A stretch of DNA of 64,000 nucleotides from Pseudocitrobacter sp913778145 (GCA_035726825.1 JALNTX010000008.1:124001-188000); one strand, 5' to 3'. Positions 16,961-25,134 are shown, counted from the first letter of the stretch. Notes: generated by a model from the sequence alone, not told the origin. Made by a program: numbers and translations.

Positions 16961-17085
16961 TTGATGACCATCCCGGCATCCACTACTGGTGCCGGCTGTC
17001 GCTTGCCGAGCAGCTGGCGCTGCCGGTGAGCGTATATCAGACGTTCCGCCGCCAGGCGATAAAACGGAGCAGGAATGGCCGCTAA
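16676..17085 (+). CDS. gpE+E' tail chaperone made by -1 frameshift
   Basis: In the E frame bases 16921-16927 read T TTT TTG, a canonical -1 slippery heptamer (P2 uses a T7G version). After slippage, reading resumes at 16927 and stays open to the stop at 17083-17085, adding about 52 residues (starting AATGGTTEQQLIDDHPGIHY) and giving about 136 in all, compared with 142 for P2 E+E'. The extension overlaps the tape measure start by 11 bases. The short/long chaperone pair coats the tape measure during tube assembly. Frameshifting is inferred from the motif, frame and conserved place. Confidence 0.8.
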
Positions 17086-18832
17086 TACTAACCTTAAAAC
17101 CACAATCAATTTTGGCGCTCGGATTGACAGCAGCTTTACCGGCGCCACCGGCTCGCTGAACCGGGCGCTGAAAGGCATCGGCACGGAAACGGCGCGGAAC
17201 AGTGCGCTACAGACGGCGTGGGGCCAGCAGATGGCCCGGTCGCTCAGCGGCGCCGCTGGAGAAACCGAAAAACTGACCCGCGCTCAGGACACGCTGAAGA
17301 AGAGTATCCAGGAGGCCACGCTGGCCGGAAAGGATACCTCCCGCCTGAAAAAACGTTATGCAGCGATAGCCCGTGAACTTGAACGCGCCCGCCATGTCCA
17401 GGACAGGCTCACTGACTCAATGCGCAGGGAAATAGAGGTCGCTGAGCGGGCGGAGCGCGTGGAAGCCCGCAGGGCCAGGCTTCGCAACAGCATGCGGGCT
17501 GGCGGAGCTCACGCACTTCGCGGCAGCGGGCGTGTTATTGGTGCTGCCGGCAGCGGCTTGCTGTCCGTTGGCAAATGGGCGTCAGCAGGTCTGGCGGCCG
17601 GCGCTACAGCCGCTATCGCCTCTCCGATTATGCTCAATGCCAAAACGGCTGAGGAGCTGGGCCAGGCGCGCGGTTACGGTATGAGCATCGAAAAATACAA
17701 GGCCGGCGGGGCGCTGGCCGCACAGTTCGGACTCAATGCGGAGAATTTTGGCGATCTGTCCGAAGAGGGCACCAACAAAATCTGGGAGGAAGGAAACGAA
17801 AAAACGCTCAATCCGATGCTGAAGCAGTTGGGGCTGACGAAAGGCGTGCTTCAGAGGATGGGGCGTGAGAAAGCATTCGATTTGCTGATGCAGAAGCTGT
17901 CCTCCATGAAGGACGGTGCAGCTGCCGCTTCACTCGCCGATCAGCTGATGGGGGCGGAATCAAATAAAATTCTCACTGGCCTGCATGCCGTCGGCAAAAC
18001 CTATAACCAGGCAATGGAGGAGGCGAAGCGCTACAACCTGCTGACTCAGGAGGGCGCAGAAGGGGCAATGCAGGCCAACACCGCGGTAAACCGGCTCTGG
18101 GGCGTAGCGGAAAGCGGCATGCAGGACACGGTGGGTAAAATCACTAAGGAGCTGGTGCCGTCCATTGACGACGCGTCGGAGGGAATGGCGAAGTGGATTA
18201 AGGGTATCCAGCCCAGAGTGACAGGCGCCGTCATCGACTGGCTCAACCCTGACGACAAGGGCAGAACGGGACCGGAGCGGCTGTGGGACGGGATGGTTAA
18301 ATTCGGGCAGGGCGTTGAAACGGTGTCCGATGTGATTATGGCCGTTGCGGAAAGGCTCCAGTGGCTAATCCCTGATAAGGAACAGGTTACGCGTGATCAA
18401 AATGAAATCATTGAATACCTGTCCAACGGAAACCCCATCGCCGGCGCGAAATCCCTCGCGGAAGACAAAGATCTGGAGGGCTGGTTTAAAAAACAGCGAT
18501 TTGATGATCCTGATGTAGTTGCCGCTCTTGTTAAGAAACGAAGAACACAGCGTGAGAATGAAAAGGCAGGGTTTAACAATGTAAACAACACGAATGCGGC
18601 TGAAGATTCATATAAAGACCGAACCGACACCGCGTTATCTATCGTCCCTTTTCATCATCAACCTCAGCAGAATTATAACGATCACCGGAACATAAATATC
18701 ACGGTAAATGCCGCGCCCGGCCAGAGCACGGAAGAAGTTGGCCAAAGCGTCTACGACGCCTTTATGGAAAGCCTTCCCAAAGGCTGGGAGCCTTCTTCCG
18801 GTAACTACGCCTTTGATATGCCCTCGATTTAA
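17075..18832 (+). CDS. Tail tape measure protein (P2 gpT-like)
   Basis: 585 residues. The N-terminal third is strongly helical and charged (LTRAQDTLKKSIQEATLAGK, RLKKRYAAIARELERARH), followed by a short Ala/Gly hydrophobic stretch (about residues 155-190, VIGAAGSGLLSVGKW) and a helical C-terminal half. This is the tape-measure layout. It is shorter than P2 gpT (815 aa), which predicts a shorter tail. The C-terminus has a beta-rich NINITVNAAPGQSTEEVGQ segment found in many phage tape measures. ATG preceded by AGGA. Confidence 0.9.
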   Translation: MAANTNLKTTINFGARIDSSFTGATGSLNRALKGIGTETARNSALQTAWGQQMARSLSGAAGETEKLTRAQDTLKKSIQEATLAGKDTSRLKKRYAAIARELERARHVQDRLTDSMRREIEVAERAERVEARRARLRNSMRAGGAHALRGSGRVIGAAGSGLLSVGKWASAGLAAGATAAIASPIMLNAKTAEELGQARGYGMSIEKYKAGGALAAQFGLNAENFGDLSEEGTNKIWEEGNEKTLNPMLKQLGLTKGVLQRMGREKAFDLLMQKLSSMKDGAAAASLADQLMGAESNKILTGLHAVGKTYNQAMEEAKRYNLLTQEGAEGAMQANTAVNRLWGVAESGMQDTVGKITKELVPSIDDASEGMAKWIKGIQPRVTGAVIDWLNPDDKGRTGPERLWDGMVKFGQGVETVSDVIMAVAERLQWLIPDKEQVTRDQNEIIEYLSNGNPIAGAKSLAEDKDLEGWFKKQRFDDPDVVAALVKKRRTQRENEKAGFNNVNNTNAAEDSYKDRTDTALSIVPFHHQPQQNYNDHRNINITVNAAPGQSTEEVGQSVYDAFMESLPKGWEPSSGNYAFDMPSI

Positions 18833-18836
18833 ATTG

Positions 18837-19196
18837 CTACTCTCTGTAATACGGAATATTAATTGGAAAAGTCCCTGTCAGGCTCAGAAGTCGGCAATTA
18901 ACCAGTTTTCTGTCATCTGCATACCAGTATGAAAAACTTCTGTTTGTCTGGTTAAAGATCATCTGGTCTAAGTTCGCAAACTGAATTAGCAGAAGCGGGC
19001 CTTTACGAGAATGGCCTCCACCCGTTTCAAAATTATCTTTTCCCCAGGATTCCTGAGTATGTTCGTACCGGTGGAGTATAACTTCGATCTGCCCACGCTG
19101 TGGGCACATGAGCCTGATATCAGCATTATCGAGCGATAAAGCGTGAACATCCGTAACTATGAATATTAGAGAGAATGCGAATAAAAAGAATTTCAT
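18837..19196 (-). CDS. Secreted protein of unknown function, prophage cargo (moron)
   Basis: 119 residues on the minus strand between tape measure and X. The first 19 residues are a clear signal peptide (MKFFLFAFSLIFIVTDVHA, cleavage expected after VHA). The mature part has two cysteines (31 and 101), which could form a disulfide, and alternating hydrophobic strands (GPLLLIQFANLDQMIF; FSYWYADDRKLVNCRLLSL). I do not recognise a family. It starts with AGGA seven bases before the ATG, is AT-richer than the flanking tail genes and ends only 4 bases from the tape measure stop. A periplasmic role in lysogeny, such as exclusion of other phages or fitness, is only a guess. Confidence 0.72.
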   Translation of the reverse strand: MKFFLFAFSLIFIVTDVHALSLDNADIRLMCPQRGQIEVILHRYEHTQESWGKDNFETGGGHSRKGPLLLIQFANLDQMIFNQTNRSFSYWYADDRKLVNCRLLSLTGTFPINIPYYRE

Positions 19197-19280
19197 GTAT
19201 ATATCCTGATGTTTTCTGGGTTATGGCATTAATTTCAGGAGCGTTCTTTGAGCATAATCATGTTAGATAAGGGACTGGCG

Positions 19281-19496
19281 ATGAAATACACGACAAAAGA
19301 GGGCGATCGCCTGGATGCGATTTGTCAGAGTTATTACGGCGCCACGGATGGCGTGGTGGAAACTGTGCTATTCGATACGGCTAATTATGACATTACCACG
19401 GCTGAGGTTTTTACCGCCGGCGTCAACATCAACCTGCCATCGATCAGCGCTTCTGAAACCATACAGACACAGGAGGAGCACGTACTGTGGGAGTGA
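19281..19496 (+). CDS. Tail protein X (P2 gpX-like, LysM-type)
   Basis: 71 residues from ATG 19281, matching P2 gpX (67 aa): EGDRLDAICQSYYG near the start, DGVVETVL, then NINLPS and a terminal LWE. An in-frame TTG at 19248 has a better AGGAG (six bases away) and would add 11 residues, so the start is uncertain. The LysM-like fold is thought to lie at the tail hub. It overlaps the D start by 10 bases. In P2 the T-D interval holds U; here U is elsewhere and X takes that place. Confidence 0.85.
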   Translation: MKYTTKEGDRLDAICQSYYGATDGVVETVLFDTANYDITTAEVFTAGVNINLPSISASETIQTQEEHVLWE

Positions 19497-20539
19497 ACAG
19501 CACAACGGCCGCTGCCGCGCTGCCGGACTGGGAGCCGACCTTTACCCTCACCGTTGAGGGTAAGGATATCACCGCTCTGGTGGCGGCTAACCTGGTTAAC
19601 CTGACGCTGACGGACTACGGTGCCGGGGAGAAAAAAAGCGATGAGGTGTCGTTTGCCGTCGTTGATGACAAACTGGCTTTACCGGCTAAAGGGGTAAAGG
19701 TTGCGTTAAGCCTCGGATTTGGAACTCAGAGTGTGAGTAAGGGCACGTTCGTGGTCGACAGCACTGCGTCGGGCGCCAGCGCGAACTCACCTCGCATCGT
19801 ACAGGTGACTGCGCGCGCGTATTCAAAATCCGCAGCGAAGGGGCACAGCACCCTCCAGTCGCAAAAGCACCGCAACTGGACGAACGTGACGCTGGGCGAC
19901 CTGCTGAACACGGTGGCCACCGAACACGGCCTGACGCCGCGCATCGATGAAACGCTGGCTGCGAAAAAACTCGAGCACGAAGATCAGGCCGCAGAAAGCG
20001 ACATGAACCTGGTTACGCGACTGGCGGCCCGCTATGGGGCGGTAAGTAAAGTGACGCACGACAGCTGGGTGGTCATGCCCCGCGAGGCGACAAAAACCAG
20101 CAAGGGCAACGATATCAAAATGGTAACCATCACGCCCGGGCAGGCCTCCCGATGGAGCTATCGTAACAACTCAGATCATCCTGACAGCACCCAAAAGGGA
20201 GGAGGGACTCACGTGATCCGCTATCACGATCTGACCGACGGCGGAAAGATTAAAACCTACACGGTAGGGAGCGGTGAGCCGGTGATGCACGAAGAAGTCA
20301 CGATGTACAACCTTGAGGCCGCGAAAGAAATAGCCGGCGGGCTGGCAACGGCCAGTAAAAAGAAACTGTGCCAGATGAATATTGAAGTGCCATTAACGCC
20401 GGAGCTCGTCAGCCTGACGGCACAGTGTCTTATAACCACAAAAGGTTTCGGTAGCGTGGAAGATCGGCAGTGGCATATCAGCAGGGCGCAGTTTCGTTAT
20501 GGACCGCAGGGGGCAGGTTTAAGCCTTGACCTTGAATAA
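19487..20539 (+). CDS. Phage late control D protein / baseplate hub (P2 gpD-like)
   Basis: 350 residues (P2 gpD 387), starting at GTG 19487 with GGAGGAG eight bases upstream. Typical blocks are PTFTLTVEGKDITAL at the start, TNVTLGDLLNTVATEHGL-type region around residues 125-150, and the C-terminal WHISRAQFRYGPQGAGLSLDLE. This is the gp27-like hub that connects tube, spike V and baseplate. It is the last phage gene I can support; in P2 the next gene is the activator ogr, which I did not find here. Confidence 0.92.
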   Translation: MGVNSTTAAAALPDWEPTFTLTVEGKDITALVAANLVNLTLTDYGAGEKKSDEVSFAVVDDKLALPAKGVKVALSLGFGTQSVSKGTFVVDSTASGASANSPRIVQVTARAYSKSAAKGHSTLQSQKHRNWTNVTLGDLLNTVATEHGLTPRIDETLAAKKLEHEDQAAESDMNLVTRLAARYGAVSKVTHDSWVVMPREATKTSKGNDIKMVTITPGQASRWSYRNNSDHPDSTQKGGGTHVIRYHDLTDGGKIKTYTVGSGEPVMHEEVTMYNLEAAKEIAGGLATASKKKLCQMNIEVPLTPELVSLTAQCLITTKGFGSVEDRQWHISRAQFRYGPQGAGLSLDLE

Positions 20540-20561
20540 TTATGAAAGCTAAAAAAAGGCA

Positions 20562-20590
20562 CCTGCTACATAGCCTCCGCACGTAGCAGG
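20562..20590 (-). repeat. Perfect 8-bp inverted repeat after gene D
   Basis: CCTGCTAC (20562-20569) and GTAGCAGG (20583-20590) with a 13-base loop. Read on the minus strand the hairpin is followed, four bases later, by a run of seven Ts, so it could act as a terminator for a transcript coming from the right. Confidence 0.6.
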
Positions 20591-20629
20591 CTCTCATCTG
20601 GCACGCTGTCGGGTAACAACTGTGATGAG

Positions 20630-20664
20630 AAAAAAATTCCCCGACGTTGGGCACGTGCGGGGAA
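20630..20664 (-). terminator. Minus-strand intrinsic terminator
   Basis: TCCCCG (20638-20643) and CGGGGA (20658-20663) form a GC-rich stem; on the minus strand it is followed by A and a run of seven Ts (A7 at 20630-20636 on the plus strand). A second hairpin (GGCATTT/AAATGCC, 20698-20715) lies upstream of it on the minus strand. No coding gene on that strand needs this terminator, which suggests a small RNA. Confidence 0.6.
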
Positions 20665-22002
20665 AGCAACAACAGAAGATAACTCTTTCTTATTCTTGGC
20701 ATTTACTGAAATGCCTCGGACCGGGCCACACTAAACAGAGTACGTAAGAATGAAAAGTGATTATTTATGAATAAACATTAAGAGAGGTAAAATTCTGTAA
20801 GTTATGTAGGTGAAAGTGCGGAGATGTAAATAGAGATGAAGGTTTATGAGTGATAATTTAAGTGATAGTTCGAATAATCAAGTAATATATTAATCATACA
20901 AAATATTATTGATTCAATCAAGTGAAGCCTTTGTCGTGACTCCCTCTAGGGTTTTTAGATCTGGTTATTGACTGTTCAATATCAGTTTTATACAAAGCGA
21001 ACATATGACCATAAGGCCGATTTTCAGCCCTGAAAGCGCTAAATATGTTTCGTTTACATCCATACGTATCACGGCATTTTCGATGATGTTAGCGTACACT
21101 AATAATGATAAATTAATGGTCATGACATATGCATTTAATGTCATCAATAGCACTCGAAATTTTCTCGAATACTTACGAAGAAAATGATATGTGTTTGATC
21201 CTAAAGGAACGTACTGAAACATATATATAGACTAAATTTCAGCGAATTTGTGCATAACATATTGAAACATAAGAGGAATATAAATTTTGAGCAAAAACAG
21301 GAATCGTATTCGGTCTCTTTTTATCAGTTAGTTTGCCTTCTCTGGTCTTCAACTTCCAACGCTAAGAGGCATACCTTCCGAATTGTGCTAGCTCTTTATA
21401 CCATAGCGGTTCGCAGCTTAACAATTAATTTACATTATTTCTGCTATACATTCGTTCTCGATTTGCAGATGAATCGTCAGGATAGCCGGACGTTTATGTA
21501 TGATTAGGCTTTTTTATCAATGTTACGCGAAATAATTAGCGTTATGATCAGTTTAGTAGCATCGGTATCATCGCATTAATAAAAATCTAAACGTAAGAAT
21601 GCTCTGACAAATAGAATTATTTATGGAGTGAGGTAAATATTTATTTCCATAATGAGCCTTTGCTTAATGAATAATTAAGAAATACCTGAATAATCATCTG
21701 CAATGGCGAACAAATCGCCACAGGCTGCGGCCTGTAGCGGGATGCAGCTCTAATGTAATCGTGTGGTCCGCGTAAATCTCGCTATCCTTTTTGCTGAAAA
21801 AAGTGCATGCTGGCGGCGAGTTAAGCTACAGCCTTCCAGTAAGTTTTATTCTTCTTCAGGTTCCTTTTTGTAAAGTCTTGTCCTGAAAGTGAATTAGCCG
21901 AACGTATTACTGTCAAACTCTTATACGTACCGCATAAAGAGTGATGAAAAGGATTCATTTTTTCCTTACGCGTTACTTTTTTTAATGCTTCAGGAAAAAA
22001 TG

Positions 22003-22935
22003 ATGTCTAAAGAATTTGATACCCGGTTATTGCATCCGCGCAACTGGCTGACGTGGTTCGGCTTAGGTGTGCTTTGGCTTATCGTCCAGCTTCCTTATCC
22101 CGTTCTTCATACTCTCGGTTCGACGGTGGGTAAAATGTCTCGCCGTTTTCTCAAACGCCGTGAGCGTATTGCTGCGCGGAATATTGAACTCTGCTTCCCG
22201 CAGATGGATGCAGACTCACGAGAAGCCCTGTTACAGCAAAATTTTATGTCTCTTGGGATGGGGCTTATCGAAACCGGCATGGCCTGGTTCTGGAGCGATG
22301 CGCGCGTTAAGAAATGGTTTGATGTCGAGGGTTATGAACACCTCACGAAAGCGTTGCAGGAACACCGTGGCGTTATGGTGGTCGGCGTACACTTTATGTC
22401 ACTGGAGTTGGGTGGCAGGGTAATGGGGTTGTGTCGTCCGATGATGGCAACCTATCGTCGCCATAATAATCCGCTGATGGAATGGGTTCAGACGACCGGT
22501 CGTCTGCGTTCCAATAAAGCGATGATCGATCGCCGCAATCTGCGTGGCCTGGTGCAGGCACTGAAAGCGGGTGAAGCGGTATGGTTTGCCCCCGATCAGG
22601 ATTACGGCCCGAAAGGTAGCGTTTTTGCGCCGTTCTTCTCGGTGAATGAAGCTGCAACCACCAACGGTACCTGGGTGCTTTCACGTTTATCCGGTGCGGC
22701 GATGCTCAGCATCACCATGGTGCGTAAAGCGAATAAGAAAGGGTATGTGCTGCACATTAGTGACGTAATGTCAGATTATCCGGTGAACGATGAAATCGAT
22801 GCAGCAAGCTACATGAACAGGATTATTGAGAAAGAGATTTTACGCGCGCCGGAACAGTATCTGTGGGTACACCGTCGTTTTAAAACGCGTCCGCGCGGCG
22901 AAGCGTCGCTTTATCATGCGGCCTCGCCCCACTAA
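22003..22935 (+). CDS. lpxP: Lipid A palmitoleoyl/lauroyl acyltransferase, LpxP type
   Basis: 310 residues (E. coli LpxP and LpxL 306). It is closer to LpxP: KKWFDVEGYEHL, RGVMVVGVHFMSLELGGRV, PMMATYRRHNNPLMEW and WFAPDQDYGPKGSVFAPFF are nearly the LpxP text. HFMSLE holds the HX4(D/E) catalytic pair, and a hydrophobic N-terminus (LTWFGLGVLWLIVQLPYPVL) anchors it in the inner membrane. It adds the secondary acyl chain to Kdo2-lipid IVA; LpxP is the cold-induced form in E. coli. Here it lies beside yebW, not at its E. coli location. AGGA stands seven bases before ATG 22003; ATGs at 21985 and 22000 are also in frame. Confidence 0.87.
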   Translation: MSKEFDTRLLHPRNWLTWFGLGVLWLIVQLPYPVLHTLGSTVGKMSRRFLKRRERIAARNIELCFPQMDADSREALLQQNFMSLGMGLIETGMAWFWSDARVKKWFDVEGYEHLTKALQEHRGVMVVGVHFMSLELGGRVMGLCRPMMATYRRHNNPLMEWVQTTGRLRSNKAMIDRRNLRGLVQALKAGEAVWFAPDQDYGPKGSVFAPFFSVNEAATTNGTWVLSRLSGAAMLSITMVRKANKKGYVLHISDVMSDYPVNDEIDAASYMNRIIEKEILRAPEQYLWVHRRFKTRPRGEASLYHAASPH

Positions 22936-22944
22936 TTGTTACCC

Positions 22945-23136
22945 TCAAAAATCGCTGTATTCGTGGGCGGGATACCAGAACCCGTCCACAAAATCCTCTA
23001 TTGGATAACATCCGCCACGACGTAACCGCTGATCTTCCATCGCCGCAACACACTGTTTCTCCGAATTATACACGTCCACGACGATATCATCACAGCCGCC
23101 GTCAAGGTAGCAGATGAACAAAACCAGTGCGAACAT
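22945..23136 (-). CDS. yebW: Small conserved protein YebW
   Basis: 63 residues, the same length as E. coli YebW, beginning MFALVLFICYLDGGCDDIVV and ending EYSDF. It has four cysteines and a short hydrophobic start. The function is unknown. The start at 23136 is chosen from the E. coli protein length; a longer open frame upstream is not supported. It ends 9 bases from the lpxP stop, on the opposite strand. Confidence 0.9.
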   Translation of the reverse strand: MFALVLFICYLDGGCDDIVVDVYNSEKQCVAAMEDQRLRRGGCYPIEDFVDGFWYPAHEYSDF

Positions 23137-23234
23137 CCCGCCCTCAGTCTGATAAAAGTTATGACACAACTCATCCATTAAAGATTAAGTGTAGGGGAAG
23201 AAGGGCAGAGACGGGGAAGGTTACGCAAATAAAT

Positions 23235-23262
23235 AACCCGCCTGCGGGCGGGTTCCTTTTGG
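23235..23262 (-). terminator. Terminator downstream of yebV
   Basis: AACCCGCC (23235-23242) pairs with GGCGGGTT (23247-23254). On the minus strand it is followed by ATTTATTT, giving a moderate intrinsic terminator just beyond the yebV stop; on the plus strand CCTTTT follows. Confidence 0.6.
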
Positions 23263-23263
23263 G

Positions 23264-23503
23264 TTATGCAAAGCGCAGCACCCAGGCATCAGAACGTTGG
23301 TCGTAATGTTTACGGTACAGGACAGAGTGTTCGCCGTTAAGTACGGCAGGGACGCTGGTGTCGGCATCCCAGGCGTCGAGTTGCATACATAAATCAGGGT
23401 CGGACTTACAGGGAATGCTTAACGTTCGTTCGCCGTGCTGCTCGCCGTGCAGCTCGGCATCGTCTATCTCAAATGCGCCGATGCGTACGTTGGTTTTACT
23501 CAT
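23264..23503 (-). CDS. yebV: Small conserved protein YebV
   Basis: 79 residues (E. coli 78), beginning MSKTNVRIGAFEIDDAELHG and containing CKSDPDLCMQLDAWDA. Soluble, acidic, function unknown. It is read toward yebW, downstream of rsmF with a ~116-base gap. The start matches the E. coli protein. Confidence 0.92.
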   Translation of the reverse strand: MSKTNVRIGAFEIDDAELHGEQHGERTLSIPCKSDPDLCMQLDAWDADTSVPAVLNGEHSVLYRKHYDQRSDAWVLRFA

Positions 23504-23619
23504 GATGCTCTCCGTTGGTCGCTGATATTGTGGTACGACCAGTTCAGGTCGCCCATTTTTTAGCGTAGCCAACGAAGAGAATATCGCCAGTCAAAAAGTG
23601 CGCTATTTTTACGCGCCTT

Positions 23620-25056
23620 TCAGGGATTTTCGCCGAAAAGTTTGCCATCGCGCACCAGTTCGCGCGGATAACTGTTTTTCAGGCGTAAGCTGATTCGTTT
23701 CGCCAGCCCCAGCGGAAAGCCCTGATGCGTTACCACTACGTCGTTGTGATTTGGCACATTTTCCGGATAGATATCGCGCCCCCGATACCACTCCTGAGCC
23801 TCGGCCAGCGTCAGTTCATGCCCCAGCGTGTCGGTTTTGGCCAGCGCAATCACCGCTTCGTGCTGCCAGCGATAACCCTTGTTGTGCGTCTCGGCAAGTT
23901 TGAGGCCAATACGCGAGAAACGGACTTTTCCGAGCAGCGGTTCAATCTCTGCCGGAAAGAGCCAAATCTCTTTATCGCGCTGCCAGAGGGTCAGCGCGTC
24001 ATTCCAGAACATCCCGACCTGGCCGGCAGCGTCAGTCACGGCTGCCGCCTCACGCTTTTTCATCGGCGCGAAGGGGAATTTACCGACTTTGTAACCTGGC
24101 GCAGGCAGGGGATCGACCGGGGCGATTTTACGCAACCGGGCGACGAAGAAGCCTTCACAATCGTAAATTTGCGGAAAGACGTGGAGGAAACCTTCCGGCG
24201 TAAGCGCCTCATTCGCTGAAGGGAAGAGGCTTGCCAGCGATTCCACTTCCACGGCCTGCGGATAGTGTTCCAGCAGCCAGGCCAGTACCGATTCGTTTTC
24301 ATCACGATTGAGCGTACAGGTTGAATAGACCAGCGTGCCGCCGGGTTTCAGCGCGTGAAACGCGCTGTCGATAAGCTCGCGCTGGGTAGCGGCAATCTCA
24401 AGATTACTTTGCACGGACCAGTTTTTCAGCGCGTCGGGATCTTTTCGCACCACGCCTTCGCCGGAACAGGGCGCATCAAGCAGGATGGCGTCAAAACTTT
24501 CCGGTACTGCCGCGCCGAAAACGCGACCATCAAAATGGGTTAGCGCCACGTTGGCAATACCGCAACGGCTGATATTGGCGTGCAGCACTTTTACGCGGCT
24601 GGCAGAAAACTCGTTGGCGAGAATAGCGCCCTGGTTGCCCATGCGTGCAGCGATTTGCGTGGTTTTCGAACCTGGCGCGGCGGCAACGTCCATGACTCGT
24701 TTCGGCATCTCTTCTCCGGCAAACAGCGCGGCAACTGGCAGCATTGAGCTGGCTTCCTGAATATAGAACAGGCCGCTTAAATGCTCAGCCGTGCTGCCTA
24801 ACGGCAGAGACTCTTCGTCTTCACGCTCAATCCAGAAACCTTCCGCACACCAGGGCACCGGCGTGAGCTGCCAGCCATAAGGGGCGACCAGTGCCAGGAA
24901 CGCCTCAACGCTGATTTTCAACGTATTAACGCGAATGCTGCGGCGCAGCGGGCGCTGGCAGGCGGCAATAAAATCGTCAAATACGAGGTGAGCAGGCATG
25001 GCCTCACGCATCTGCGCGAGGAATTCATCGGGAAGAAAGACTGAGTTTTGAGCCAC
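23620..25056 (-). CDS. rsmF: 16S rRNA (cytosine-1407-C5)-methyltransferase RsmF
   Basis: 478 residues (E. coli 479). The GTG at 25056 gives MAQNSVFLPDEFLAQMREAM, aligned with the E. coli start; the frame is open further upstream but without homology. RNA m5C methyltransferase of the NOL1/NOP2/sun family: SAM-binding VMDVAAAPGSKTTQIAARMG, DAILLDAPCSGEGVVRKDP with the release cysteine, and LVYSTCTLNRDENE with the nucleophile cysteine. The C-terminal part is a PUA-like RNA-binding region. It methylates C1407 of 16S rRNA on the 30S subunit. Confidence 0.95.
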   Translation of the reverse strand: MAQNSVFLPDEFLAQMREAMPAHLVFDDFIAACQRPLRRSIRVNTLKISVEAFLALVAPYGWQLTPVPWCAEGFWIEREDEESLPLGSTAEHLSGLFYIQEASSMLPVAALFAGEEMPKRVMDVAAAPGSKTTQIAARMGNQGAILANEFSASRVKVLHANISRCGIANVALTHFDGRVFGAAVPESFDAILLDAPCSGEGVVRKDPDALKNWSVQSNLEIAATQRELIDSAFHALKPGGTLVYSTCTLNRDENESVLAWLLEHYPQAVEVESLASLFPSANEALTPEGFLHVFPQIYDCEGFFVARLRKIAPVDPLPAPGYKVGKFPFAPMKKREAAAVTDAAGQVGMFWNDALTLWQRDKEIWLFPAEIEPLLGKVRFSRIGLKLAETHNKGYRWQHEAVIALAKTDTLGHELTLAEAQEWYRGRDIYPENVPNHNDVVVTHQGFPLGLAKRISLRLKNSYPRELVRDGKLFGENP

Positions 25057-25098
25057 TGGGGAATACCACACGTAAAAAGATAGCGCGCAGTTTAGCAT

Positions 25099-25131
25099 AA
25101 ACGCCCCGGCGTGGTGACACCGGGGCGTTTG
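25099..25131 (-). terminator. Strong hairpin between letB and rsmF
   Basis: An 11-bp perfect stem (25099-25109 with 25120-25130, GC core) lies just after the letB stop. The T-run is only three bases on either strand, so efficiency is uncertain. Confidence 0.65.
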
Positions 25132-25134
25132 ATA

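Larger units (their letters stand above)
20540..22002. other. AT-rich gene-poor stretch at the presumed prophage/host boundary
   Basis: About 1.46 kb between D and lpxP. No open frame has a convincing start, family or codon pattern; two short overlapping ones near 21.0-21.2 kb lie on opposite strands and lack ribosome binding sites. The first 170 bases carry hairpins that point to minus-strand transcription (listed separately). The last ~250 bases (from about 21750) are less AT-rich and presumably hold the lpxP promoter. I saw no tRNA gene or integrase here, and no direct repeat that could be called an attachment site without the other prophage end. Confidence 0.6.

Noticed and set aside
20478..20702. 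Possible ogr-like gene after D
   Set aside because: Neither strand encodes the paired CxxC zinc motif of Ogr/Delta proteins; the minus-strand frame runs through the hairpins and into D.
20965..21222. 85-codon minus-strand and 60-codon plus-strand frames in the AT-rich gap
   Set aside because: They overlap each other on opposite strands, lack ribosome binding sites and resemble nothing known; AT-rich chance frames are likely.
21250..21507. 85-codon plus-strand frame in the same gap
   Set aside because: No ribosome binding site or family; Ser/Tyr/Phe-rich composition typical of noncoding AT-rich DNA.
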